From contig NZ_REFW01000007.1 in NCBI RefSeq assembly GCF_003688855.1, forward strand, positions 1 to 61,176: DNA of 61,176 nt. Reading direction: 5' to 3'. Below are positions 1-9,094 of this stretch, piece after piece. The DNA is from Tessaracoccus antarcticus. GTDB taxonomy: Bacteria > Actinomycetota > Actinomycetes > Propionibacteriales > Propionibacteriaceae. The notes under the pieces are model-generated. The model saw only the letters and a program-made list of their open reading frames with translations. It made no database searches and was not told where the DNA came from. The position numbers and the translations under genes were made by a program. Each line of letters begins with the position of its first letter. Positions within the stretch are counted from its first letter, which is position 1.

Positions 1-96
1 CTCCACGGCTACCTCGGAGACGTCCCACCTGTCGAGCACGAGAACACGATCTATGCTGACGAAACCACCAGCAACCAGCTGGCCGGAATCAAATAG
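1..96 (+). CDS. IS3-family transposase OrfB, C-terminal end (partial)
   Basis: Only the last 31 codons and a TAG stop are in the window. The tail contains LHGYLGDVPPVEHE, the ending typical of IS3-family (DDE integrase-type) transposases, where a short xLGxxPPxExE stretch closes the protein. The stop falls at 94-96 and is followed directly by the terminal inverted repeat, as in intact IS3 elements. The upstream part lies outside the window, so integrity of the element cannot be judged. The 5' end of a related element opens at the other edge of the window. Confidence 0.75.
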   Translation, partial: LHGYLGDVPPVEHENTIYADETTSNQLAGIK

Positions 97-136
97 TCCG
101 GGTCTCCAGCAAACCCAGTGCGATTCAGTCTGGTCA
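97..136 (+). repeat. Right terminal inverted repeat of IS3-family element
   Basis: Read as reverse complement, this segment matches 61042-61081 at most positions, with one 1-bp indel. Shared blocks are TGACCA, ACTGAATCGC, CTGGGTT and TTGGAGAC or TGGAGAC. The element end is either TGGTCA at 136 or, if only the inner block counts, the CA at 126-127. Confidence 0.7.
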
Positions 137-303
137 TGCGATCTTTGTTCACGTATCGATCGTGAAGCGCTTCCCGGCGCAGCACGAACATGCCGGGCTC
201 CGGCCAAGTGACGCCGATTGTGCGAGCCCACTGAACACAGCGAAAAAGAGTCGAGTTGTGCGGTAGTCATGCACGAGACAGTTTCACGTAGAACAATGCG
301 GTA

Positions 304-405
304 TTGACAAGGAAAAATACCTTGTCGGGCTGACAGGATTTGAAAGTGTCAACAGGCTGAACTGGCATTCCTGCTTTGACTAGCTCAAACAGCCTTTTGA
401 CTAGG
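304..405 (+). promoter_or_regulatory. Repeat-rich region upstream of the integrase
   Basis: A TTGACA hexamer at 304-309 overlaps a perfect inverted repeat, GACAAGG-N7-CCTTGTC (306-326). Further on, TTGACTAG occurs twice about 20 bp apart near 375-405. No protein-coding gene is visible between 137 and 508. The repeats could be promoter/operator sites or arm-type sites for the integrase; the sequence does not decide between these. Confidence 0.35.
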
Positions 406-475
406 AGCTTCACCCTATCGAGAGGAGGCAATCATTAGACCCGACGTGACTGGATCGGACCAGCGCGTACACTGG

Positions 476-496
476 ATCTGGCACGAATCTGGCACG
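476..496 (+). repeat. Tandem ATCTGGCACG repeat before the integrase start
   Basis: ATCTGGCACG occurs at 476-485 and again at 487-496, an 11-bp period that puts both copies on one helix face, just before the integrase ribosome-binding site. This fits a binding site for the integrase or an excision factor. Confidence 0.45.
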
Positions 497-508
497 GGGA
501 GGAGAAAC

Positions 509-1723
509 ATGCGCAACACTGTCAGCCTCGATGATCGCCTTCCAGTACCGAAGCGCGGGGGCGGCAACTTCCGGGGAACGAAGCGAGGCTTTGGGAGCGT
601 CCGTCAACTACCCTCGGGCCGGTTCCAAGCACGCTACACCGGTCCCGATGCTACCGAGCACCGCGCGCCGGTGACGTTCGAAACCAAGGGCGACGCGACA
701 ACATGGTTGTCCATGCAACAAGCCGCGATCACGGAGCATCGTTGGAGACCCGCTCCCCCACCTGTACCCGGAAAACTGAGGTTTCCCGACTATGCGGCGG
801 AGTGGCTCTCTAACCGAGAGGTCGGACCCCGGACACGCTCCGAGTATCAGAAAATGCTTGACGGCCGGCTTGCCCGATTCGCAGAGTTGAACCTGGACCA
901 GATCACGCCGTCGATCATCAAGGCGTGGTGGCAGGCTCAGGGCCCGAAATACCCAACGGCGCGACGACGGGCCTACGACCTACTCCATGCAATTCTGGAC
1001 ACAGCCACAAAGCCTGATGAAGACACCGAGGCTCCCCCACTACTGACTGTGAATCCGGCTCGACTCACGGCCAAGACACTACGTGCCGACACGACAACAT
1101 CTCGGGCGAGGATTAAACCCGCAACGCTGGCCGAGTTGAGCGCTATCGCAGCAGCCATGCCTGACCGGTATAAGGCAATGGTGCTGCTGGCGGCCTGGTG
1201 CCAACCCCGTTTCGGGGAGCTGACGGAACTTCGACGCAAGGACGTCGTCATCGTCCGCGACGACAACGTACCAATATCCGGAGTGCTGCACATCACCCGG
1301 GCTGTGGTTTGGACCAACGCCGATACGTCGGTGGTGAAGGAACCCAAGAGTGAAGCCGGAGTTCGCGATGTGGCGGTCCCTCCGCACGTATTGCCGATCC
1401 TTGACGCCCACCTGAACACGTGGGCCGCTGACGGCCCCAGCGGGCTGCTCTTTCCCGCAGTCAAGTCTGGTGGACACATGAAACACGGCGCGCTCTACAA
1501 GGTGTTTGGACGGGCGCGGGCCGTGGCGGGCAGGCCGGACCTACGCTGGCACGACCTTCGCCACACCGGTGCCACCATGGCAGCCCAAGCCGGCGCCACC
1601 TTGGCTGAACTGATGAACCGCCTCGGGCATTCCGACGTGCGTGCCGCGTTGATCTACCAACACGCGACCGCTGATAGGGACGCCGAGCTGGCTCGAAAGC
1701 TCTCCGATATGGCAGGTGGCTAG
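509..1723 (+). CDS. int: Tyrosine recombinase / phage-type integrase
   Basis: A 404-aa site-specific recombinase expected to integrate or excise the element that carries it. An N-terminal AP2-like/SAM-like DNA-binding part (residues ~1-190) precedes the catalytic domain. Visible catalytic residues are Arg234 in PRFGEL, a Lys in the KEPKSEAG beta-hairpin, His348/Arg351 in HDLRH, His374 in LGHSD and Tyr383 in IYQH. The ATG at 509 is chosen over one at 446 because GGGGAGGAG sits just upstream at a good distance. The length is normal and no break is seen. No tRNA gene or obvious attachment core was found next to it, so its target is unknown. It may serve the conjugation module far to the right or a lost element. 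Confidence 0.93.
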   Translation: MRNTVSLDDRLPVPKRGGGNFRGTKRGFGSVRQLPSGRFQARYTGPDATEHRAPVTFETKGDATTWLSMQQAAITEHRWRPAPPPVPGKLRFPDYAAEWLSNREVGPRTRSEYQKMLDGRLARFAELNLDQITPSIIKAWWQAQGPKYPTARRRAYDLLHAILDTATKPDEDTEAPPLLTVNPARLTAKTLRADTTTSRARIKPATLAELSAIAAAMPDRYKAMVLLAAWCQPRFGELTELRRKDVVIVRDDNVPISGVLHITRAVVWTNADTSVVKEPKSEAGVRDVAVPPHVLPILDAHLNTWAADGPSGLLFPAVKSGGHMKHGALYKVFGRARAVAGRPDLRWHDLRHTGATMAAQAGATLAELMNRLGHSDVRAALIYQHATADRDAELARKLSDMAGG

Positions 1724-2033
1724 CTCGAGCGAGGAGCGATGCTTCCCCCTCACCAGACAATGGCACCGGGTGATCCAGCCGGCGGGAAGCCACCTTCGTC
1801 TGAGTTGCGCCGGGCCTGCTGTACCCAACCCGATCAGCGAACCACTGTGGGTGCAACTACTTTTCCTCGACTCAGCGCCCAATGGAAAGTACACCCCGAA
1901 CTGAACCCTCAGCCTATATGGAGGCGAGCGACCTGCGAGGCGCGTGAACATCTCGGTATCTACGTACCCGTACCAGCGGTTTCACCCAACCAGTTGGGCA
2001 GCTCAGTTGTGACCCCTTCATGCAGCAGGCGCA
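1724..2033. other. No gene seen between integrase and ROK kinase
   Basis: About 310 bp with only short overlapping frames. No tRNA-like fold, IS end or terminator was recognised. Confidence 0.5.
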
Positions 2034-2888
2034 TCACTGAAATTCCCCGGTGTGTTGGGCAAGCAACGTGGCACCGTGGGCCGGCGAGTCGGCTCCGAGC
2101 ACACTCACCGTCACCAGGTCGGCTAGGTGATCGAGATGATTGTGAAGGGCCGTGTGAACAGCCGGTGCGCTGCCGAGTCCACCTGTAAGGACCACCCGTC
2201 CTGGGTCGATAGTTGCAATCACGGTTCGGATTCCGTGTGCGAGCCAGTACGTGTACCGGTCAGTCGCGATCTTTGCGGCTGGGACGCCAACCTGTGCCTG
2301 CTGCAGGAGTTCTAATGGGGATAGTTGTTGTTGGCCTCCGGCAGCACGGTAGCTGGCCATCAGGCCCGCGATGGAGACGCGATCTTCCAACACGCCTCCC
2401 CCCTCCATTGGAAGTTCAGCAATCTCCCCGGCCGCGCCATGTGCCCCGCGCAAGAGCTCACCTCGATAGACGATTCCCAGACCGATACCGGTGCCCGCGG
2501 CGATGACTGCGATCATTTCGGCTTCGTGCTGGCCCATTCTCTGCTCTGCCAAGGCTGCCGTGATCACGTCATTTTCTACAACCACTGGCACGCCAAAACG
2601 TACGCTCAGAACGTCACGGAGAGCAACCCCTTCCAATGAAGGGACGTTCGGTACTTTGGTGACCACACCAGTGGTGGGGTTCACCGCCCCTGGCACACCG
2701 ATCCCGATTCCTGCGACCACGCCCCGACCCAGCTCGTTGACGATGCGGCTGACCTGGGACAAGATGTCTTTCTGGGTCGGCTCCGTTAGGTCACCAATTG
2801 CTACTCCGCAGCTGTTGAGTCCAATCGCTCGCACCTTCGTTCCGCCGACATCGATACCGATGAAGCAACTACCAGTCAACTGCTGCAC
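2034..2888 (-). CDS. ROK-family sugar kinase (glucokinase-like)
   Basis: A 284-aa cytoplasmic protein likely to phosphorylate a sugar with ATP. The N-terminal phosphate-binding motif is FIGIDVGGTK; GAGTGIG-type residues (AAGTGIGLGI) and GAAGEIAELP follow the ROK order. The usual ROK zinc motif CxCGxxGC is absent, and there is no N-terminal HTH, so a kinase is more likely than a NagC-type repressor. A GTG start at 2888 is preferred because GGAAGG lies 8 nt upstream; an in-frame ATG at 2930 has no ribosome-binding site. It lies downstream of, and in line with, the sugar uptake operon and probably acts on the imported sugar. Confidence 0.85.
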   Translation of the reverse strand: MQQLTGSCFIGIDVGGTKVRAIGLNSCGVAIGDLTEPTQKDILSQVSRIVNELGRGVVAGIGIGVPGAVNPTTGVVTKVPNVPSLEGVALRDVLSVRFGVPVVVENDVITAALAEQRMGQHEAEMIAVIAAGTGIGLGIVYRGELLRGAHGAAGEIAELPMEGGGVLEDRVSIAGLMASYRAAGGQQQLSPLELLQQAQVGVPAAKIATDRYTYWLAHGIRTVIATIDPGRVVLTGGLGSAPAVHTALHNHLDHLADLVTVSVLGADSPAHGATLLAQHTGEFQ

Positions 2889-3159
2889 AGATGCCACCTT
2901 CCAAGGAAATGAATTAATTGAGCGCCGCATGTCGTCGGGAACCGAGCATCAGATACCGCAGCAATTGAAAATTCGAAGACTGAAATGTTGTGCGAGGTCA
3001 CGAATGACGATGCGTTTCTTCCCGGCCATGACCAACGGTGTCTCCTTCGTCCCATTGCTTGGAGGCCAAATACACGGATGCAGAAGAAGATGGGCGGGAC
3101 TCCCTAGCGAGGGCTGGGCTCCTTGTCTTGCGCGCCAACAGCGCTGGTCCGGCCAGGCA
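2889..3159 (-). other. Gap with a possible vestigial regulator start
   Basis: A 26-codon frame on the minus strand (3029 to 2949) begins MAGKKRIVIRDLAQHFSL, which resembles the start of LacI-type regulators (xxIxDLA), then stops. It may be a relic. Otherwise nothing is seen. Confidence 0.2.
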
Positions 3160-4680
3160 TCACACAGCGACTACCCAGGTAGGGCTGCTCCAGGCATGTT
3201 GGTCGTTGATCTGCGAGGCCCGCACGCTGTACCAACTGGTCTTCTCGCGGGGAGTGTCGTCGACGATCGACTCCACCAAAACCGTCGCTGACTCCCGCAC
3301 AGCCCGGTGCAATTTGACCGCTCCGCTGACGAAGCCGTCCAAATATCCGGTGACCGAGCCCTCCTTCAGCCGGCCAAGCGGTGCCCGGAAAATTCGACCG
3401 TTCGCGGAGATCTCCACCACCGTGCGTTCGTCTCCAGTTACACGAAGGCTCATGCCCTGGGTGGCATCCGTGCGAACCGTGGGATTGCCCTGCGTCCGCG
3501 TCGTCAGTTCGACAGTGTGGTCATCGACGTGCCGCCAAGCAGAGAAGGCGTAGCGCTCGGGCAAGGCAGCAGTCGGATCGACGATGTCGTGTCCGTGCAG
3601 TCGGGGCTCGACAGCCTCCAAACATCCGCCCTCAATCGAGACCCGGACCGTCCAATCTGTTGGGACACCGGACTCACCCCACCCGAAGGAGACCCCCGTC
3701 AACCAAGTGCCTGCGGATACTTCCACTGGGAAACTGCGGTGGATCACGACGTTGTTCCGAAGTACCTCGACCGAAGTGAGCCGGTCCAGTCCGCGTACCT
3801 CGTAGGTGATCGGAACTGGGCCCTCCACGCGTGCTTCCCCACCCATCGGGGCTCCCCCTACGGTGGTTGCCACGACCATCGGGTCCCCCGTGACCGCATA
3901 CGTCTGGCGCGCAGCAATGCCGTCCCACAACGCACTCCGGCTCAGCCCCGACGCCCAGACCATCGCCCTGCCATAGCCGTGGCTTCCCGGATGGGCGCTG
4001 TGGTGGTCCGTGGATCCGATGACGCCGAACCGCAGACCCTGCTCCCATGCCCGCCAGACCGTGGAGTCGCCGTCGACTGGGCCCATGGTGTGAAGGTAGG
4101 GGCGAGGTCCATCGTCGGTCTCGGCGGCGCCGTGCATGGAGACCATTTCGACGATCGGTGTCAGCTCGGAATCGAAAGCCTCCCAGTTGGCGCCACGGAA
4201 GCCGCGCCGGTAGCCCACGTGGTGCGGCACCATCATCATTCGACGCCCAGGTGCGACTAGCGCCCTCACGTCGGCTCGGAGCGCGACGAGCGTCGGCGAG
4301 TCCAGGAGCGGGAGACTTCCGCCCTCGGCGTAGATGCAGTGGTCGCCGTACTCCATCGAGTGCCACTCGAACGAGGGGAATGTGACGAACTTTCCCTCGA
4401 CGTTGGCGGCCTCGGTCCGCTCAAGGACGGTCTCCCACTGTCCGCGCAGCCTGGCGAAACCCTCGAGGTGGTATTGGCGAAGGCCCGCGAGCCGCTCCTC
4501 GTCGGGGATGTCGGGCCAGGCCGCGTGGCCGGTGACAGAGGCGAAGTCGAGTTGAAGCCTCGCGTTGGTCAGGGCGTCCTCCAGTGAACCGTGGCCGTAA
4601 CTGATCCCGCAGTGGTTGTGCAGGTCTCCGACGAAGGCCCCGAGTCCGGAGTAGCCGGGCAGTGAAGACTTGCGAGTCAT
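3160..4680 (-). CDS. PHP-domain / DUF3604-like metal-dependent hydrolase
   Basis: A 506-aa protein with the metal-ligand pattern of the PHP superfamily: GDLHNHCGISYGHGS near the N-terminus, VPHHVGY mid-protein and STDHHSAHPGSHGYG near residue 230. A beta-rich C-terminal half (about 280-506) follows. There is no signal peptide. The start overlaps the sulfatase stop (ATGA), so the two are translationally coupled and the gene ends the LacI-controlled operon. DUF3604/PHP proteins are often neighbours of sulfatases in carbohydrate clusters. A phosphoesterase or glycan-processing role is inferred from context; the substrate is unknown. Confidence 0.75.
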   Translation of the reverse strand: MTRKSSLPGYSGLGAFVGDLHNHCGISYGHGSLEDALTNARLQLDFASVTGHAAWPDIPDEERLAGLRQYHLEGFARLRGQWETVLERTEAANVEGKFVTFPSFEWHSMEYGDHCIYAEGGSLPLLDSPTLVALRADVRALVAPGRRMMMVPHHVGYRRGFRGANWEAFDSELTPIVEMVSMHGAAETDDGPRPYLHTMGPVDGDSTVWRAWEQGLRFGVIGSTDHHSAHPGSHGYGRAMVWASGLSRSALWDGIAARQTYAVTGDPMVVATTVGGAPMGGEARVEGPVPITYEVRGLDRLTSVEVLRNNVVIHRSFPVEVSAGTWLTGVSFGWGESGVPTDWTVRVSIEGGCLEAVEPRLHGHDIVDPTAALPERYAFSAWRHVDDHTVELTTRTQGNPTVRTDATQGMSLRVTGDERTVVEISANGRIFRAPLGRLKEGSVTGYLDGFVSGAVKLHRAVRESATVLVESIVDDTPREKTSWYSVRASQINDQHAWSSPTWVVAV

Positions 4681-5957
4681 CGACGCTTCCTCGTGGGGCG
4701 CGACGGCGTCGGCATCGCCTCGATCGGGTTATCCAGCAGCTCGTCACCGCTTTCACGCATCCGATTCAGGAGGGTTGAGCGAAAACGCTCCACTTCACCG
4801 CTCCATTCAGACTCACCCACTAGGTTCGTCAACTCGTCCGGATCGTTTGAGAGATCGTAGAGTTCTTCCTCCGGTCGGGGTTCGAGATGTGCATCACCCA
4901 TCCCCTGCCTCGTCTGGCTATCCTCCAGATCCTTGGCCAACGGCAACTTCGGGCCGGCGATGAAGTTGCGAATGTACTTGCGGTTCCCCGTGCGGATGGC
5001 GCGGATCGGGTCGTAGATGTCGTGGTAGGTCTTCTCCAGGACCAGCTCGCGGTCCCCGGCCATGGAACCATCGCGCAGCAGGCTGAGGAGGGATTGGCCA
5101 TCCCACTCGTCGTCTGGTTGCCCACCTGCTATTTCGACCAGCGTCGGCACGAAGTCCAGGTGACTGACGACGGAGTCCTCGCGTCTGGGTTTAATGTCCC
5201 AGCTCGCCGGAGGTCGGATGATGAGCGCCACCCCGACACCCGAGTCGTAGAGGGTGCTCTTGGCGCGGGGGAAGGGGACGCCGTGGTCAGTGGTGATGAC
5301 CACCAGGGTCTCGTCGTCGATGGTTTCGAGTAGGCGGCCGATGCCATCGTCGAACTGCGAGAGCGAGCCATACATCGCTGAAATGTCGGCGCGGGTGTAC
5401 TCGTTGTCGGGCAAGTAGGCCGGCACGTGAACGCTTGCCGGGTCGACGGGTGCGTAGTCCGTGGCCGGCCATGGCCGGTGGGCCTCCCAGACGCCGACGT
5501 TGCAGAAGTACGGACCATCGCCGTCCCGCGATGAAAGCCATTCAATTGCGGCGTCGACCACGGGCTCAGTCCGTGGCAGGAAGCCGAGGCCACCGACATG
5601 GTCGTAGCCAAGCACCAACGGGTCCGGGTGCTCGTGCTGCAATCCGATGAGCGCGGTGTGGTAACCCATTTCCCGGAGATACTCCGGCAGCGTGCGCACG
5701 TCGTCGAAGTACAGCCATGAGTCATGGGCGAGACCGTTCAGTCCGTTGGCGTGCGGGAGCCTGCCGGTGAGCATCGACCCTCGCGAGGGCGTGCACAGCG
5801 GTGCAGTGGCGAAGGCTGACTCGAAGACGACGGACTTCCGGGAGAACTTGTCTAGGTTGGGTGTCGGGATGTTGGGCAGGCCGTAGCAGGACAACCAGCG
5901 ACCGATGTCGTGGCCGTGGATCAGCACTATGTTCGGACGCGGATCTGTTGTTGTCAC
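4677..5957 (-). CDS. Type I sulfatase (formylglycine-dependent)
   Basis: A 426-aa alkaline-phosphatase-superfamily sulfatase. The maturation motif CTPSRGSMLTGR puts the cysteine converted to formylglycine at Cys55. The metal site shows HGHDIGRW at the N-terminus (HD in place of the commoner DD, seen in some sulfatase subfamilies) and VITTDHGVPF in the C-terminal half. No signal peptide is visible, so it should act in the cytoplasm on an imported sulfated sugar. Start: GTG at 5957, two bases after the permease stop with AAGGGG upstream. A longer open frame to 6173 runs through the permease gene and is not the start. Coupled to the gene after it by a 4-bp overlap. Confidence 0.9.
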   Translation of the reverse strand: MTTTDPRPNIVLIHGHDIGRWLSCYGLPNIPTPNLDKFSRKSVVFESAFATAPLCTPSRGSMLTGRLPHANGLNGLAHDSWLYFDDVRTLPEYLREMGYHTALIGLQHEHPDPLVLGYDHVGGLGFLPRTEPVVDAAIEWLSSRDGDGPYFCNVGVWEAHRPWPATDYAPVDPASVHVPAYLPDNEYTRADISAMYGSLSQFDDGIGRLLETIDDETLVVITTDHGVPFPRAKSTLYDSGVGVALIIRPPASWDIKPRREDSVVSHLDFVPTLVEIAGGQPDDEWDGQSLLSLLRDGSMAGDRELVLEKTYHDIYDPIRAIRTGNRKYIRNFIAGPKLPLAKDLEDSQTRQGMGDAHLEPRPEEELYDLSNDPDELTNLVGESEWSGEVERFRSTLLNRMRESGDELLDNPIEAMPTPSRPTRKRR

Positions 5958-5959
5958 GC

Positions 5960-6775
5960 TTACCCCTTCACTGCGCCGCCGGTGAGGCCGGCGACGATCT
6001 GCTTGTTGGCGATGATGGCGAGGATGATGATCGGAACCACAGTTAGTGAACCAAGCGCCGCCATGGGTCCGTAGGTGATCGCCTGTGGCTGTACAAGGGA
6101 GGCAATTCCCACAGTGATCGGCGCTTGGTCTCCGCCCGTGGTCATGGTGAGGCCCATCAGAAACTCGTTCCACGCCATGATCAGCACGTAGATCCCGACG
6201 GCTGCCAGCCCCGGCTTGACCAGCGGTAGCACCAGTGACCAGAAGACCCGCTGCTCGGAGGCGCCGTCGACGAGGCCCGCTTCCCGGATGGAGTCGGGAA
6301 GGGCGTCGAAGTACACCTTCAACATCAGGGTGGCGAACGGCAGGTTGAACAACACATTGAGGATGATCAAACCTGGCAGGGAGTTGAGGATTCCGAATTG
6401 CTGCAAAACAACGTAGAGGCCAGGGACCAGCGTCATCGGTGGGATCAGCTGGATGAGCGCGCTGATGCCGAGGAGGATGCCTGTGGTGGTGCGCGACCAG
6501 CCAAGGCTGCTCAGGGAGTAGCCGGCGAGTGCCGCGATGGCCATGGTGAACACGGTGGTGGAGACGGCGATGATCAGGCTGTTGCCGATCTGGGCGCCGA
6601 TCGCCGAGTCCCCCTCGAAGAGGCGCACGTAGTTGCTCATGGAGAACTCGAACCCGCGGGAGATGATTTCACGCGGTGCGTTGAACGAGGTGATGACAAG
6701 CCAGATCACGGGGACGGCGATGATGATCATACTGATCACAAGGAGAGTCTCGCTGGACCAGGAAGTGCGTTTCAT
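5960..6775 (-). CDS. Carbohydrate ABC transporter permease (MalG/UgpE type)
   Basis: A 271-aa inner-membrane subunit of a CUT1-type sugar importer with about six hydrophobic segments. The EAA loop that contacts the ATPase is visible as REAGLVDGASEQRVFWSLVLP (around residues 185-205). It overlaps the preceding permease by 4 bp (ATGA). No ATPase gene is in this operon; CUT1 importers in actinobacteria often share a distant MsiK-type ATPase. Confidence 0.93.
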   Translation of the reverse strand: MKRTSWSSETLLVISMIIIAVPVIWLVITSFNAPREIISRGFEFSMSNYVRLFEGDSAIGAQIGNSLIIAVSTTVFTMAIAALAGYSLSSLGWSRTTTGILLGISALIQLIPPMTLVPGLYVVLQQFGILNSLPGLIILNVLFNLPFATLMLKVYFDALPDSIREAGLVDGASEQRVFWSLVLPLVKPGLAAVGIYVLIMAWNEFLMGLTMTTGGDQAPITVGIASLVQPQAITYGPMAALGSLTVVPIIILAIIANKQIVAGLTGGAVKG

Positions 6776-7656
6776 GCCCGCCTCCTCAGGATGGGACGGA
6801 CTGCAAAGATCAGCACGGCCATGACCAAGACGATGCCGATGGTGACCAGGCTGACCGCCGAGCCGTAGCCCAGGTCGACCTCGTCGAAGACGATGCCTCG
6901 GATCAGCAAGCTGATAATGGTGGTGGAATCGCCGGGACCACCTCGAGTGAGGAGGTACATCTCATCGAAGGCCTTCACCCCCATCACAACTCGTAGAACA
7001 GCCGCAGCGGCAATGGCCGGGAGCAGCATGGGGATCACCACGTGGCGGGTGGTCTGTGAGCGGTTGGCCCCGTCGACCGATGCGGCCTCAAGTACCTCGG
7101 AATCGATCCCTTTCAAAGCCGAATAGATCAGCAGGTAGACAATCGGTGTCCAGTGCCACACGTCTACGGCGATGATCGCGGCCATCGCACCGACGCCGTC
7201 GCCCAGCCAGCCCTGTTCCGGCAGTCCGAGAGTCGAGAGCGCTTGGTTGAGCACACCGATCTGCGGGTTGAGGATGAGGACCCACACGACACTGACGACG
7301 ACGGGTGCGATGATGGCGGGCCACACGAGAACGTTACGGGCCACGTTCTGCATCTTCGTGGCACGGTCAGTGAGGATCGCGAGGGCGGTGCCGAGAACGA
7401 GGCTGATCACCGTTGTCGCTACTACGAAGATGCCGCTAATGGCGAGGCTGTGGTGAAACAGATCATCCTCGAGCGCACGATGGAAGTTCTCCAGTCCGCG
7501 CCACTCGAAGGTCATGCCTCCACCACGAACGCTCACGTGCCCGAACGCCATCTGGACGACACGCAGGAATGGGTAAATTCCGAACACAGCCGCGACCACC
7601 ACGAAGGGGATCAGGGACCAGAACCGGAATCCGCCCAGTCGACGGATCGCGCTCAC
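6772..7656 (-). CDS. Carbohydrate ABC transporter permease (MalF/UgpA type)
   Basis: A 294-aa membrane permease, partner of the gene after it. Hydrophobic helices start at FWSLIPFVVVAAVFGIYPF. The EAA loop appears as LEAASVDGANRSQTTRHVVIP. Both ends overlap neighbours by 4 bp, giving a coupled binding protein-permease-permease unit. No defect is seen. Confidence 0.93.
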   Translation of the reverse strand: MSAIRRLGGFRFWSLIPFVVVAAVFGIYPFLRVVQMAFGHVSVRGGGMTFEWRGLENFHRALEDDLFHHSLAISGIFVVATTVISLVLGTALAILTDRATKMQNVARNVLVWPAIIAPVVVSVVWVLILNPQIGVLNQALSTLGLPEQGWLGDGVGAMAAIIAVDVWHWTPIVYLLIYSALKGIDSEVLEAASVDGANRSQTTRHVVIPMLLPAIAAAAVLRVVMGVKAFDEMYLLTRGGPGDSTTIISLLIRGIVFDEVDLGYGSAVSLVTIGIVLVMAVLIFAVRPILRRRA

Positions 7657-9017
7657 TTGCCGAGACCAGCCTTGGAGACGGCGGCGTCGATGTCATCGGA
7701 GATGGCCTTCAGCCCATCTGTGATCCCGGACTGCCCTGCCACGATCTTGTTGAGGTTGACCTCGGTGGACTGGAGCACGGCTTGGCCGAACGGGTACCGG
7801 ATGCCTTGGTGGACGTCCGGCAGCGAGTCGCGCATCGCTGCAAGCTGGGGCTGGTCGTCACCGATCGCATCAAGCACGTCGGCGCGTGTAATCACGCCGC
7901 CCTTTTGTGCCCAGGAAGTCTGGGCCTCTTTGCTGGTGATCCACTGCATGAAGTGCAATGCCGCCTTGGAACGGTCGTCGGGAAGGCCGGTGGGGACACC
8001 GAAGGTCCATGCACCACTGATGGGACGGGGCCCCTTCGGACCGCCGGGGACTTCGGCGTAGCCTATCTTTCCCACGACATTGGACTTGTCGGGGTCTTCG
8101 AACTGGGGCGCCACGGCGACGACCATGTGGCCCTGCAGCGCATCGCCGGACTGTATGGCCGCGATCACCGCCGCCTGGTCGATGGTTTGTGGGTTGGCGG
8201 GGCCGATCTCGAGGAGTTCGAGGTACTTGGCCATGGCCGCTTCGCCTTCGGGCGTGGCGATGCTGGAGGTCCAGTCAGTGCCCGGGTCGTTGATCCACTC
8301 GGCGCCGTAGCTGTGCAGGACGCAGGAGAAGTCAAAGGTGACGGAGTTGCCACCGGGTGCGCCCTGCCCACGGGTGACGTAGCCGTACTTGCTGAGACCG
8401 GCCTCCATGGCCGCCTTGCCGTTGGTGATGGCTTCGTCCCATGTGGTGGGAGGGGTCAGGCCCAGCTCGTCGTAGATGTCCTTGCGGTAGGCGAGGACAT
8501 GGATGTTGCCGTTCAATGGAAGCGCGACGACCTCGCCGTCAGGACTGGTGCTTTGGCGTTCCTCGTCCCAGCGTGAGAGGCCATCGAAGTCGGCGATGCC
8601 GTCGTCCCAGGCGAAATCAGGGTCGATCTCTTTGAGTGGTCTGAGCCATCCTTGGCTGTAGAATTGGCCCACCCAGCCCTCGTTGACCTGGAACACGTCG
8701 AACGCGTTGGACTGCTGCTGGATGGCGTTGACTTGTTGGGTCTGGAGGCCGTCGAACGGGAAGTCACGCAGTGTCACTTTGACCCCGGTTGCCTTCTCGT
8801 ACTCGGCAATGATGGCCTTGTAACCGTCGAGCCAGGGGGTGGTGGCCGTCGCGACGGTGATGGCCGTCACCGCACCATTGGCGCCTGTGGCGGTGGGTTG
8901 AGAGTCGTCTCCAAGGGATCCCTCGTTGTTGCCGCATCCGCTCAGGACTGCTCCGGTGGCGAGGCCACCAAACCCCAGCGCTCCGGCCTTGAAAAGGCTT
9001 CTTCTTTGAATGCCCAT
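7653..9017 (-). CDS. Extracellular sugar-binding lipoprotein (CUT1 ABC importer)
   Basis: A 454-aa solute-binding protein. The N-terminus has twin arginines (QRRSLFK) and a lipobox LSGC with the lipidated Cys at residue 28, so it is exported, perhaps by Tat, and anchored to the membrane. The remainder follows the family-1 binding-protein pattern (VTAITVATATTPWLDGYK near the mature start). GAAAGGAAG lies just before the ATG. It is first in the operon, directly behind a palindromic operator and the LacI gene. With a sulfatase downstream, a sulfated or otherwise modified sugar is a reasonable ligand guess. Confidence 0.92.
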   Translation of the reverse strand: MGIQRRSLFKAGALGFGGLATGAVLSGCGNNEGSLGDDSQPTATGANGAVTAITVATATTPWLDGYKAIIAEYEKATGVKVTLRDFPFDGLQTQQVNAIQQQSNAFDVFQVNEGWVGQFYSQGWLRPLKEIDPDFAWDDGIADFDGLSRWDEERQSTSPDGEVVALPLNGNIHVLAYRKDIYDELGLTPPTTWDEAITNGKAAMEAGLSKYGYVTRGQGAPGGNSVTFDFSCVLHSYGAEWINDPGTDWTSSIATPEGEAAMAKYLELLEIGPANPQTIDQAAVIAAIQSGDALQGHMVVAVAPQFEDPDKSNVVGKIGYAEVPGGPKGPRPISGAWTFGVPTGLPDDRSKAALHFMQWITSKEAQTSWAQKGGVITRADVLDAIGDDQPQLAAMRDSLPDVHQGIRYPFGQAVLQSTEVNLNKIVAGQSGITDGLKAISDDIDAAVSKAGLGK

Positions 9018-9034
9018 GACTTCCTTTCAGAAAA

Positions 9035-9048
9035 TTAGATCGATCTAA
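9035..9048. promoter_or_regulatory. LacI-type operator upstream of the sugar operon
   Basis: TTAGATCGATCTAA is a perfect 14-bp palindrome with a central CG, typical of LacI-family operators. It lies 18 bp before the binding-protein start and just after the LacI gene, so the adjacent regulator is the obvious ligand. Confidence 0.75.
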
Positions 9049-9094
9049 ATCGTAAGCTCAGAGAGCTGTCTCGTCAAGGGGTAACCAAGAATTG

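Noticed and set aside
2491..3291. 266-codon plus-strand frame over the ROK gene start
   Set aside because: Antisense to a motif-bearing kinase; no protein-like features or ribosome-binding site.
5958..6173. N-terminal extension of the sulfatase
   Set aside because: Runs through the upstream permease gene; GTG 5957 has the ribosome-binding site and coupling.
7569..8576. 335-codon plus-strand frame opposite the binding-protein gene
   Set aside because: Antisense shadow; the minus strand encodes an intact lipoprotein with a lipobox.
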